Below, piece by piece: positions 35,307 through 42,479 of a stretch of 42,479 bases of DNA; position 1 is the stretch's first letter, and each line of letters starts with the position of its first letter. The position numbers were made by a program, and so were the translations under genes. A model generated the notes under the pieces. That model did no database searches. It had not been told where the DNA came from and was given only the letters and a program-made list of their open reading frames with translations. This stretch comes from an uncultured Halieaceae bacterium (GTDB lineage Bacteria > Pseudomonadota > Gammaproteobacteria > Pseudomonadales > Halieaceae), in assembly GCA_913056165.1 (NCBI GenBank), contig CAJXMD010000017.1, positions 1 through 42,479 on the forward strand, read 5' to 3'.

Positions 35307-36860
35307 TTACTTACGCTTCATCGACTTGAAGAATTCTTCGTTCGACTTTGTATCTTTCAACTTGTCGAGCAGGAACTCGATAGCAGGCAGGTCCTCCATA
35401 CCGTGCAGTAGCTTGCGCAGAATCCACATGCGCTGTAGCTCTTCGTCTCCAGTAAGGAGTTCCTCGCGGCGTGTACCTGAGCGCCGGATGTTGATGGCAG
35501 GGTAAACACGCTTCTCGGCGATTTTCCGATCAAGGTGCAATTCCATATTACCCGTGCCCTTGAATTCTTCGTAGATCACCTCATCCATTTTCGACCCGGT
35601 GTCGATGAGTGCCGTCGCGATGATGGAAAGGCTGCCACCCTCCTCAATATTTCTAGCGGCACCGAAGAATCGCTTTGGACGCTCCAGTGCATGGGCGTCA
35701 ACACCACCCGTTAGTACCTTGCCTGAGCTTGGTACAACCGTGTTGTAAGCTCGGGCAAGTCGCGTGATGGAATCCAGAAGGATGACCACATCACGCTTGT
35801 GTTCAACCAGACGCTTGGCCTTCTCAATCACCATATCCGCTACCTGAACATGTCGCGAGGGCGGTTCATCAAAAGTCGAGGCGACCACCTCTGCACCACG
35901 CGCGCCTACAGACCGCTGCATCTCGGTTACCTCTTCCGGACGCTCATCAATCAGCAGAACGATAACGTAACATTCCGGATTATTGGTTATGACCGCTTGA
36001 GCGATGTTTTGCATCATGATGGTCTTGCCGGCTTTGGGGGGAGCAACCAAAAGGCCCCGCTGTCCTTTACCGATGGGGGCGCACAAATCGATGATGCGTC
36101 CCGTAAGGTCTTCCGTTGAGCCATTGCCTTTTTCAAGGGTGAGGCGCTCATTGGGAAATAGGGGGGTCAGATTCTCAAAGAGAATTTTACTCTTGGCGCT
36201 CTCGGGCGACTCGAAGTTGACGTCTTTGACCTTCAGCAACGCAAAGTAGCGTTCCGAATCCTTGGGTGGCCGGATCATGCCCGTGATGGTGTCGCCGGTG
36301 CGAAGGTTGAAGCGCCGGATCTGGCTGGGGCTTACGTAAATATCGTCAGGGCCCGCCAGGTAGGAGGAGTCCGCCGAGCGCAGGAAACCAAAGCCATCTT
36401 GGAGTATTTCGAGGACCCCATCGCCCCAAATGTCCTCGCCGCTCTTGGCGTGCCGTTTGAGCAGGGCAAAGATAATGTCCTGCTTGCGGGATCGAGCCAT
36501 ATTTTCAAGGCCCATCTCCCGGGCCATGTCGATCAGCTCCTGAGTTGACTTGTTCTTGAGCTCGGTGAGGCTGAGGGGGTTCGCACTGGGCGTGCTGGGC
36601 TCCCGTCTTTTTTGCCGGCGGTTTCTGCCCCGTCGTCCCCCATTGCTACCGCTGCTGTCGGTTGAATCCGCCGCTTCACTGTTTTCGGCGTCTCCACCGA
36701 TATCAGCTGGCTCTGCGCTAGATTCGTTGGATTTATTCAGCTTCAGTGTGCGTCCAGTGTCGCTGGATTCTTCATTGACGGGCTGAGTGTCTATTTCTTT
36801 GCTCTCTGAGCTATTGTTGTCGTCCACAGATTGATTCCGAAGTAATGGGAAAGAATGCAT
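35307..36860 (-). CDS. rho: Transcription termination factor Rho with N-terminal extension
   Basis: A 517-residue hexameric RNA-DNA helicase. The usual Rho sequence begins near residue 97 ([20 protein letters not shown]) and includes the RNA-binding GFGFLRS, the Walker A loop APPKAGKT (about 275), Walker [17 protein letters not shown] and the secondary RNA-binding Q/R loops. Compared with E. coli Rho (419), about 95 residues are added at the N-terminus: first Ser/Asn/Glu/Asp-rich and acidic, then a basic patch [11 protein letters not shown]. Such extensions occur in actinobacterial and Bacteroides Rho, where they affect RNA binding or condensate formation. The ATG at 36860 has no strong ribosome site; an internal GTG at residue 12 is possible. 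Confidence 0.95.
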   Translation of the reverse strand: MHSFPLLRNQSVDDNNSSESKEIDTQPVNEESSDTGRTLKLNKSNESSAEPADIGGDAENSEAADSTDSSGSNGGRRGRNRRQKRREPSTPSANPLSLTELKNKSTQELIDMAREMGLENMARSRKQDIIFALLKRHAKSGEDIWGDGVLEILQDGFGFLRSADSSYLAGPDDIYVSPSQIRRFNLRTGDTITGMIRPPKDSERYFALLKVKDVNFESPESAKSKILFENLTPLFPNERLTLEKGNGSTEDLTGRIIDLCAPIGKGQRGLLVAPPKAGKTIMMQNIAQAVITNNPECYVIVLLIDERPEEVTEMQRSVGARGAEVVASTFDEPPSRHVQVADMVIEKAKRLVEHKRDVVILLDSITRLARAYNTVVPSSGKVLTGGVDAHALERPKRFFGAARNIEEGGSLSIIATALIDTGSKMDEVIYEEFKGTGNMELHLDRKIAEKRVYPAINIRRSGTRREELLTGDEELQRMWILRKLLHGMEDLPAIEFLLDKLKDTKSNEEFFKSMKRK

Positions 36861-36978
36861 GCCCTGGGTGGGCAGCTAATGCAGGTCAACGTGATTGTCA
36901 CCTAACCCCCAACGTCACCAGGAACACAATCAGGCGCGAACCAAGCGTGGAGTTATAAGGGGGGAAGTAGCCAGGAAA

Positions 36979-36993
36979 CCCGAGGCTCTCGGG
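36979..36993 (-). promoter_or_regulatory. Short hairpin in the trxA-rho spacer
   Basis: CCCGAG and CTCGGG flank a three-base loop and are followed on the minus strand by TTTCC. It could be a weak terminator or part of the rho leader. Confidence 0.3.
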
Positions 36994-37015
36994 ACCTGCA
37001 TCTGATAAGTTAGCA

Positions 37016-37036
37016 CTGGACGCTGGGTGCGTCCAG
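37016..37036 (-). promoter_or_regulatory. Perfect 8-bp hairpin in the trxA-rho spacer
   Basis: CTGGACGC and GCGTCCAG surround a five-base loop, about 40 bases after the trxA stop. On the minus strand it lacks a following T-run. It may act as the 3' end structure of trxA mRNA or in the rho leader, where autoregulation is known in E. coli. Confidence 0.4.
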
Positions 37037-37076
37037 ACCTTTTATCACGTTTATTTTTGTCTGTTTTTGGCTATTT

Positions 37077-37403
37077 TCACATGCAGCCGTCGATGAATTC
37101 CGACAGCTGGGTTTTCGACAGTGCACCAACTTTTGTCTCCACCGCGTTTCCGTCCTTGAACACAATAAGGGTGGGGATGCCGCGGATACCAAATTTTTCA
37201 GGAATACCGGCGTTCGAATCGACATCGACTTTGCATACCTTCAGTTTGCCCGCATAGTCGGCAGCTATCTCGTCGAGAATAGGCGCAATCATCTTGCAGG
37301 GCCCACACCACTCTGCCCAGAAATCTACCAGAACGGGGACTTCTGCAGACAGGACTTCCGAATCAAAGGTGGCTTCTGTAACGTGGACAATACTCTCACT
37401 CAT
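37077..37403 (-). CDS. trxA: Thioredoxin 1 TrxA
   Basis: A 108-residue thioredoxin with the WCGPC active site at residues 32-36 ([13 protein letters not shown]), the cis-proline segment [14 protein letters not shown] and the buried Asp in VDFWA. It reduces protein disulfides in the cytoplasm with electrons from NADPH via thioredoxin reductase. Length and sequence are canonical. The ATG at 37403 follows GGGAG. It lies upstream of rho with a 216-base spacer carrying two hairpins, and is divergent from the GIY-YIG gene. Confidence 0.97.
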   Translation of the reverse strand: MSESIVHVTEATFDSEVLSAEVPVLVDFWAEWCGPCKMIAPILDEIAADYAGKLKVCKVDVDSNAGIPEKFGIRGIPTLIVFKDGNAVETKVGALSKTQLSEFIDGCM

Positions 37404-37442
37404 ATGCGCTCCCTAACAGGCATTAACTACCACTCCATTACG

Positions 37443-37754
37443 ATGACCAACTATAGCACCACCACACCAGCAGACACAGACCCCGAGGGGTCTTGGCAGG
37501 TATATTTACTGGCCTGTGCAGATAGCAGCTTCTACGCAGGAGTCACGACCGATTTGGTTCGCAGGCTGCGTCAACACAATGGGGAGCTCGCTGGAGGGGC
37601 TCGCTATACCCGGGTTCGTCGGCCTGTGACGGTCGCTTGGCACCAGTCGGTTGCTTCTCGCGGGCAGGCGCAACGGCTGGAGTCCCGGCTAAAAAAGCTG
37701 TCCCGTGCTGAAAAAAAGTCATTGATACAGTCCAGGGAGATGATAGCCCTATGA
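37443..37754 (+). CDS. GIY-YIG nuclease family protein (YhbQ-like)
   Basis: 103 residues from the ATG at 37443 (TNYSTTTPAD); an ATG at 37404 is also in frame, and neither has a clear ribosome site. The single GIY-YIG domain shows WQVYLLACADSSFYAG, TTDLVRRLRQHN and the helix RGQAQRLESRLKKLSRAEK, as in the UPF0213/YhbQ family. E. coli YhbQ has been linked to DNA damage processing, but the substrate is unsettled. It is coupled to the following TIGR02444 gene by ATGA. Confidence 0.88.
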   Translation: MTNYSTTTPADTDPEGSWQVYLLACADSSFYAGVTTDLVRRLRQHNGELAGGARYTRVRRPVTVAWHQSVASRGQAQRLESRLKKLSRAEKKSLIQSREMIAL

Positions 37755-38236
37755 GTGAACAGCACTCAGAATTTTGGCAGTGGGCGCTGGATCGGTGGCA
37801 GGGAGCCGGTGCGGCTCGTCTACTCGAGCTGCAGGACAAGCACAATGTGGTCATCCTGGAATTGATGTATGTTGCCTGGCTAGGGCTGCGGGGGAGAGCG
37901 ATTAGCCGGGAGGATCTCGCTCAATTACGGGCCTGTAGCGAGGCCTGGATTGATCAGGTGGTTCTGCCCCTGCGGCAAGTCCGGCGAGCATGGAAAACAG
38001 AGGGCAAAGCAGCGACCCTGCGCGCTCGGTTGAAGACGCTCGAACTTGAGGCAGAGCACGGTCTAGCTAATTTGTACGCTGAATCGTTGCCGCTTACCCC
38101 CATGACCTCCAGCAAGAGTTCGGCTGATCATAGCCTGCCCGCCTTTCGACACAACCTTGGGTTGGTGCTCGAGCGGACAGGCTTGCAAACAACCGGTGAG
38201 TCGTACCAACAACTCGAGCAGCATCTGCGCGGGTAA
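37751..38236 (+). CDS. TIGR02444 (DUF2390) family protein
   Basis: A 161-residue soluble, mainly helical protein matching the TIGR02444/DUF2390 family: SEFWQWALDRWQGAG at the start, LLELQDKHNVVILELMYVAWLG in the middle, then VVLPLRQVRRAWK and LKTLELEAEHGLANLYAE. No catalytic motif is visible and no function is known. The ATG overlaps the stop of the GIY-YIG gene. The C-terminal 55 residues are Ser/His-rich and less conserved. Confidence 0.82.
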   Translation: MSEQHSEFWQWALDRWQGAGAARLLELQDKHNVVILELMYVAWLGLRGRAISREDLAQLRACSEAWIDQVVLPLRQVRRAWKTEGKAATLRARLKTLELEAEHGLANLYAESLPLTPMTSSKSSADHSLPAFRHNLGLVLERTGLQTTGESYQQLEQHLRG

Positions 38237-38282
38237 AAAACTTCTTAGGGCGCTGAGCGAGGTACGATACTTTGAGTTCTAC

Positions 38283-38354
38283 TCAGTCAGCATGGCCCGA
38301 AGTGACAGCCTCCTCGACTGATTCCTTAATGAACTTTTCCCAACCTCCTGGCAT
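38283..38354 (-). CDS. Possible 23-residue ORF, antisense upstream of the FKBP gene
   Basis: In the 221-base spacer 38237-38457 the minus strand has an ATG at 38354 with GGAG nine bases upstream, followed by MPGGWEKFIKESVEEAV and a stop. The same frame is open for about 16 codons before the ATG (including TLPVAPALEKDW), so it may be the tail of a lost gene rather than a complete small protein. I recognise no family. Confidence 0.2.
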   Translation of the reverse strand: MPGGWEKFIKESVEEAVTSGHAD

Positions 38355-38457
38355 CCAGTCTTTCTCCAGCGCTGGCGCTACAGGCAATGTGTGCGTACCA
38401 TAACGCCCCCGTTAGGGCCGACTTACCCACATTTCCAACTAAAAGCAGGGTCAAAAC

Positions 38458-39198
38458 ATGTTTGATGTAACTACGCGTCGCGTTTCCACACTTTTTATGG
38501 CACCTCTTTTTGCCGGTGCGTTAATTGCCTGCCAGGAGCAGGCCAAGGAGCCAGCCCCAGTGACACTCGATACTCCTGAAAAACGATTGAGCTACGGCAT
38601 TGCCCTGCGCATGAGTGAGCGCATGGTTGCCGATGGCATGGTGATGGACGTTGATGCCTACGCACTTGGGATGCGTGATGCCTTCGAGGGTGCTGAAGCA
38701 CGCCTTACCGAAGAAGAAATCAACGCTGAGATGATGGCGTTTCAGGAAAAAGTGGAGGCTGAGCGTGAAGCTGCTCAGGCTCAAGTCGCTGAAGGCAATG
38801 CGGAGGCGGGTGCTGCGTTCTTGGCCGAAAATGCTCAGCGAGAGGGGATTATCGTGACGGATTCCGGCTTGCAATATGAAGTCGTGACTGCTGGTGATGG
38901 TGCATCACCCGGGCCTGATGATCAGGTAGAGGTTCACTATCGAGGGACGCTTATCGACGGCACGGTATTTGACAGTTCTTACGATCGTGGTCAAACGGTG
39001 ACATTTGGGGTTACCCAAGTGATCCCGGGTTGGACAGAGGCGCTACAGCTGATGAAGGAAGGAGACAAGTATAATCTTTATATCCCAAGTGACCTTGCCT
39101 ACGGCGCTGGGGGTGCCGGTCAGGTCATTGGTCCTAATTCAACGCTGATCTTTGAAGTTGAATTAATCAAAATCCTCGCTGAGGACGCGGCCGAATAG
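38458..39198 (+). CDS. FKBP-type peptidyl-prolyl isomerase lipoprotein (FkpA/Mip-like)
   Basis: A 246-residue envelope isomerase. The N-terminus is a lipoprotein signal with lipobox LIAC (Cys25). Residues ~35-130 form the FKBP_N dimerisation part with the long helix EEEINAEMMAFQEKVEAERE; residues ~140-242 form the FKBP domain: VEVHYRGTLIDGTVFDSSYDRG, VIPGWTEALQLMKEGDK, IPSDLAYGAGG and LIFEVELI, all typical of active Mip/FkpA proteins. It helps fold envelope proteins. The ribosome site GCAGGG is modest. A terminator follows directly. Confidence 0.93.
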   Translation: MFDVTTRRVSTLFMAPLFAGALIACQEQAKEPAPVTLDTPEKRLSYGIALRMSERMVADGMVMDVDAYALGMRDAFEGAEARLTEEEINAEMMAFQEKVEAEREAAQAQVAEGNAEAGAAFLAENAQREGIIVTDSGLQYEVVTAGDGASPGPDDQVEVHYRGTLIDGTVFDSSYDRGQTVTFGVTQVIPGWTEALQLMKEGDKYNLYIPSDLAYGAGGAGQVIGPNSTLIFEVELIKILAEDAAE

Positions 39199-39218
39199 AG
39201 GCTGCAAGATTCTAAGAG

Positions 39219-39242
39219 ACCCCGGTTCTACCGGGGTTTTTT
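39219..39242 (+). terminator. Rho-independent terminator of the FKBP gene
   Basis: ACCCCGG-TTCTA-CCGGGGT (39219-39237) is a perfect seven-base-pair stem followed by a run of T to 39242. It ends one base before the stop of convergent gshA. Confidence 0.92.
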
Positions 39243-39243
39243 A

Positions 39244-40830
39244 TCAAAGCTCCAAATATTGCCTGTAGAAATTCTGCAGGTAATCTTCAAAACCCTGCTG
39301 ATGATTATTCTCCAAGGCATGTTGTTGAGTGATCGATACGCTTGCAGCAGTCTCAAGCTCTGCCCGTACTATGTCATCTAGAGGCCGACTAAGAAAATTC
39401 TCTTGCCAGCTCTGCGAGTAGTTCAGAGCGAGTCGCCAAAAAGGCATATTTTGATCCTGCATTTCTTGCAGAATCCGTCCCGAGGGCGTGGTCTCTGGAT
39501 TGAATAGCTTGACGTTGGCGTCGGCGATGGCGCGGGCGTAGTCGTCGCCACCAGCAGCACGGTCCAGTGCCTGCGCCGTGTCGCTCATGTCATCGAGTAA
39601 CCGGGTTGCAAGACTGCGCATAGAGGTCTCACCGACTGCGGTGCTTAACATGAGATCGGGATCCCGTCCCTGATTGACCACGCGCTTTAAGTTCTCCTGG
39701 TTGCGCCGCTGGCCTTCCTCATCACATAGCGGGCTATCGGTGATCAATGCATTTACCAAGAAGGTATCGATGAGTCTGATCGTATTCCCATCGATACCAA
39801 GGGGCATAAATGGGTTTATGTCGATACAGCGAACCTCGATGTATTCGATTCCACCACGCTGAAGTGCAACGACAGGGGCTTCTCCTGACTTCGTGACCCG
39901 CTTTGGTCGAATCGGACTGTAAAATTCGTTTTCTATTTGTAGCAGGCTGTCATTTAACTGCGCTTGTTCTCCATCAGCGGTGAGCTTGAAATCTGCGTAG
40001 GGTGGGTGAGGCGTTACGATTGCACTCCGAAGGGTTGCTATGTAGTTGTTCAAATCGTTGTAGCAAACCTGCAGTCCTGCCTGTGCGTTGCTGGTGTATC
40101 CCAAATCGCCCATACGCAGTGAGGTAGCGGTTGGCAGGTAGAGACTGCTGGCCGCAGCATCGATCGGAAGCAGGTGATGGTTCTTGTTACCCGATAGGAA
40201 GCTCGCGCAAACTGCTGGCGAGGCACCCAGAAGATAGACCAGCAGCCATGCCCGATCGAAGAAGTTCCTGATTAAATCCAGATAGCCCTGTGTTTGGAAA
40301 TCTTGCAGGGTGGTAGGCTTGCCCGCATTTTCCCATGCGGCCAGCCAAAATTCCTCGGGCATCGAAAAATTGTAGTGAATTCCTGCAATAGCCTGCATCA
40401 TCCGGCCGTAGCGTACGCTGAGACCATTGCGGTACACCCGCTTCATCTGCCCGACATTCGATGAGCCATAGTGAGCTATGGGTATGTGTGATTCTCCGGC
40501 GACAATACAGGGCATGCTGGCGCCCCACACTATTTCATTGTCCAGTGCCGTTGCGGTGAAGCGATGGAGTTCGTCCAGCTGCCCGAGGGTCGTTGAGATA
40601 TCGCTGGCAACCGGTGTGATGAATTCGAGCAGGGATTCCGAATAGTCAGTTGTAATACCTGGGTGCGTAAGTGCAGAACCCAGCGCCTTGGGATGGGGAC
40701 TTTGCGCCAGCATTCCTGTTTCCCGATTAACCCGAAGCCCTTCTTTTTCCACACCTCGACAAATCCGGCTCAGGATGTTGCCACCCGACCCTGACAGGCT
40801 GTCGCGCCGCGATTGCACAAATGATTCCAA
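39244..40830 (-). CDS. gshA: Glutamate-cysteine ligase GshA
   Basis: A 528-residue enzyme of the proteobacterial GshA family, which joins glutamate and cysteine with ATP in the first step of glutathione synthesis. Family landmarks: CRGVEKEGLRVN near the N-terminus, TDYSESLLEFITP, the SNVGQMKRVYRNGL stretch, the IAGIHYNFSMP substrate region, and YIEVRCIDINPFMPLGI. Length matches E. coli GshA (518). The start is TTG at 40830; GGAGG lies ten bases upstream, while the next in-frame GTG (40818) is too far from it. No gshB is in the window. Confidence 0.96.
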   Translation of the reverse strand: MESFVQSRRDSLSGSGGNILSRICRGVEKEGLRVNRETGMLAQSPHPKALGSALTHPGITTDYSESLLEFITPVASDISTTLGQLDELHRFTATALDNEIVWGASMPCIVAGESHIPIAHYGSSNVGQMKRVYRNGLSVRYGRMMQAIAGIHYNFSMPEEFWLAAWENAGKPTTLQDFQTQGYLDLIRNFFDRAWLLVYLLGASPAVCASFLSGNKNHHLLPIDAAASSLYLPTATSLRMGDLGYTSNAQAGLQVCYNDLNNYIATLRSAIVTPHPPYADFKLTADGEQAQLNDSLLQIENEFYSPIRPKRVTKSGEAPVVALQRGGIEYIEVRCIDINPFMPLGIDGNTIRLIDTFLVNALITDSPLCDEEGQRRNQENLKRVVNQGRDPDLMLSTAVGETSMRSLATRLLDDMSDTAQALDRAAGGDDYARAIADANVKLFNPETTPSGRILQEMQDQNMPFWRLALNYSQSWQENFLSRPLDDIVRAELETAASVSITQQHALENNHQQGFEDYLQNFYRQYLEL

Positions 40831-41261
40831 GGGTGGGCTGCCTCCAGAGTCGCCGCTGTCTCAATCGGGGGATGAGCCCCGTTCAAAGTGTATCGGGGCG
40901 CAAGTGTATGCTCTCAAGGTGTTGGGGTACAGCAGTTCAAAACAGGGTAAGTTATACACATAACAAGGCAGCCATAAGGAGGTAGCGTGTGCAGATAAAT
41001 CAGTGTTTGATTCAGGAAAATGGTGCAATCACGTCCTCTCGGGACTTCACTATGGAGGGCATAGAGCGGGATAAGATCACCGTATCTGAGAGGAAAGACT
41101 CAAACTGATTGGGGGCCTGACCACACTTGATTCCAGCGCTTTAGGCTTCCGAAGACTGGGCAGAGTCGCCGGATAGCTGCTTTGCCAAAAGGGCCTGCGT
41201 TTCCGACTCTGGTTGGGCATGAGTCGCTCTTGTGTGCTGGTGGCAAGTGCCGGGGTTCCTG
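40831..41261. other. 431-bp spacer between gshA and the VWA gene
   Basis: It holds the gshA upstream region (minus strand), a short plus-strand ORF with a perfect SD (listed separately), and 150 bases (41109-41261) with nothing recognised. No tRNA, terminator or repeat was seen. Confidence 0.6.
40989..41108 (+). CDS. Possible 39-residue small protein with strong ribosome site
   Basis: A perfect AAGGAGG (40976-40982) lies six bases before a GTG at 40989, opening a frame of 39 codons ended by TGA at 41106. The product would be hydrophilic and charged (starting MQINQCLIQENGAITSSRDF, later MEGIERDKITVSERKD), without a membrane helix or signal peptide. I recognise no family. The ribosome site is the main support; codon evidence is too short to judge. 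Confidence 0.35.
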   Translation: MQINQCLIQENGAITSSRDFTMEGIERDKITVSERKDSN

Positions 41262-42452
41262 CTACCGCCGGGAGTCCGCCAGCAACTTATCGACTATGCG
41301 CTCTAGCTGTTTGAGATTATTACACTCGGTGGCTAAGTGGCAGTGTCGAATTACTGGCAACATTGCCGAATCGCCACTTCCCCAGGCGACTCTGGGTTCG
41401 GGATTTAGCCATATAAGCCGCTTGCAGCGGCTTTTTATCTCGGCAAGGAGGTCCAGTCGGGGGTCGCTGTTATTGTTCCGAGCATCCCCCAGAATGATGA
41501 CCGTTGTAGCGCTGTGAATATCCATCAGGGCCTGATCGGCGAAATCCTGAAAAGCGCGAGCATAATCCGTTGCGCCACCGTAGGTTCTGTTGACTGCGTT
41601 GACGGCTTCCTCCACCGGCATCGCTTCAAACCAGTCAGTCACCTCACCGAGAGTGCTTGAGAAAGCGAAGCTTCGCGTTCTGGGTAATACATCCTGCACT
41701 GCGTAAAGAAACATCAAGAGGAATTTTGCATAAGCTGCAACTGATCCGCTCACGTCACATATCGCCATGACCTGAGGTCTCCGCCGTTGGACCGTCTTCC
41801 AGCGTGTTGTAAAGGGTATTCCGTCAGTGCTTATTGAGGCCCGCAGGGTGGCGGGAACATTTAACTGTCCTCGTCGATGTCGCTTGCGCTGTCGACCGTG
41901 CCGACTCGCCAGCTTTCTTGCCATTCGCTCAATCAATTTCCGCATACGCATCATTTGATGGGGACTTATGTTCGCCAGTTTTACTTGCGCAAGGGTATTG
42001 TCCAGAAACTCCTCCGTGTCTCCCGAGGCGTGCACAAGATAGGCACGCTCAACGCGATCCCGGGCACGCAAGCGCAGACGTTCCCGCAGTTCCTGAAGCT
42101 CGTGAAAGGCCGCTGTATTCTCCTGTTCTAATTGGATCGCCGCGTCACGCAATTCAGTTTCCCCAAGGGCATCAAGCAGGCGGCGAGTGTACTGGCCACG
42201 TTGCGTGAAAAGCCGGATGTTATCTACCTCCGCCTCCCTCGCCGCAGCCTCGATGGCAACAGAGAGCGTCGCTTCATCCCCGGTTTGCAGGGCGCGCACC
42301 AGAGATGATTCGAGTAACTCGGATAACTCACTGGAGCCGCTGGCCGCCTGGGAAAGAGCGGATGATGGATTAGCCGGCTGGTCACCGTTGTCGCCATTTG
42401 TATCTCCTGAAGGACTTTGATCCTGATCATTTGGTTCCGTTGACGACGCCAT
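41262..42452 (-). CDS. VWA domain protein, CoxE-like
   Basis: 396 residues are seen. The frame is open to the window edge (nine more codons) and the ATG at 42452 has no ribosome site, so the protein may start further upstream. An Asp/Asn/Ser-rich low-complexity N-terminus (1-45) is followed by a helical region with a basic stretch (RHGRQRKRHRRGQ) and a von Willebrand A domain. The MIDAS motif is DVSGS (near 232), with the conserved Thr in YGGATDYARAF and the Asp in LGDARNN. CoxE-like VWA proteins usually work with a MoxR-type AAA+ ATPase to assemble or activate metalloenzymes. No MoxR gene is visible; it would lie upstream, outside the window. Confidence 0.88.
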   Translation of the reverse strand: MASSTEPNDQDQSPSGDTNGDNGDQPANPSSALSQAASGSSELSELLESSLVRALQTGDEATLSVAIEAAAREAEVDNIRLFTQRGQYTRRLLDALGETELRDAAIQLEQENTAAFHELQELRERLRLRARDRVERAYLVHASGDTEEFLDNTLAQVKLANISPHQMMRMRKLIERMARKLASRHGRQRKRHRRGQLNVPATLRASISTDGIPFTTRWKTVQRRRPQVMAICDVSGSVAAYAKFLLMFLYAVQDVLPRTRSFAFSSTLGEVTDWFEAMPVEEAVNAVNRTYGGATDYARAFQDFADQALMDIHSATTVIILGDARNNNSDPRLDLLAEIKSRCKRLIWLNPEPRVAWGSGDSAMLPVIRHCHLATECNNLKQLERIVDKLLADSRR

Positions 42453-42479
42453 ATCCGAGTCGTCGCGGGGGGTTGGCAG

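Noticed and set aside
37751-38236. GIY-YIG and TIGR02444 genes as a toxin-antitoxin pair
   Set aside because: Both belong to broadly conserved chromosomal families without toxin or antitoxin features; overlap alone is common throughout this window.

Overview
This window looks like an ordinary chromosomal stretch of a marine gammaproteobacterium. The gene order lptM-lysA-dapF-DUF484-xerC-HAD with divergent cyaY, then argH | hemC-hemD/X-hemY, then trxA-rho-ubiD, is the order known from Pseudomonas-like and Cellvibrionales/Halieaceae (OM60/NOR5) genomes. A HiPIP electron carrier and a marine-looking ammonium channel also fit the Halieaceae. The family placement is inference. I found no rRNA, tRNA, IS element, prophage, CRISPR array or obvious genomic island.

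Layout. 1-4.3 kb: the C-terminal part of an MFS transporter, a lipoprotein with an internal duplication divergent from an AraC-type regulator, a small cupin and a 45-residue membrane protein. 4.3-9.7 kb (minus): asmA-like, HiPIP, selO, and a fusion of a class-1B dihydroorotate-dehydrogenase-like domain with a PyrK-like reductase. 9.7-12.2 kb (minus): a translationally coupled DNA-repair pair, cho then a photolyase-family gene. 12.3-15.5 kb: a DUF6482 gene, then a putrescine operon (aguB-aguA) ending in a divergent GTP cyclohydrolase II gene. 15.6-20.6 kb: two lipoproteins (DUF4136, DUF3080), a glutathione transferase, a cytochrome c, comM and ubiK. 20.6-23.0 kb (plus): nitrogen control, glnK-amtB-terminator-glnK, with an NtrC-like site, a sigma-54-like promoter and a coupled leader ORF. 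23.0-27.6 kb (minus): the lysine/recombinase operon. 27.7-33.8 kb: cyaY, argH (minus), then hemC-hemDX-hemY (plus). 33.8-37.4 kb (minus): trxA, rho, ubiD. 37.4-42.5 kb: a YhbQ-type GIY-YIG gene coupled to a TIGR02444 gene, an FKBP lipoprotein, gshA (minus), and a CoxE-like VWA gene at the window edge.

How the genes work together. Most of the window is housekeeping: lysine and peptidoglycan precursors (LysA, DapF), LPS transport assembly (LptM), arginine (ArgH), tetrapyrroles (HemC, HemD/X, HemY), ubiquinone (UbiD, UbiK), glutathione (GshA), transcription termination (Rho), redox (TrxA, HiPIP, cytochrome c) and ammonium sensing (PII/AmtB). Many junctions overlap by 1-4 bases (ATGA, GTGA, TGATG), so translational coupling is common.

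I did not find a clearly new multigene system. The observations most worth checking are: a 21-codon ORF with a strong SD whose stop overlaps the glnK start; the palindrome before the second glnK; the DHODH-like/PyrK fusion with an SCPH active-site motif; the divergent GTP cyclohydrolase II inside the agmatine operon; and a few short uncatalogued ORFs.
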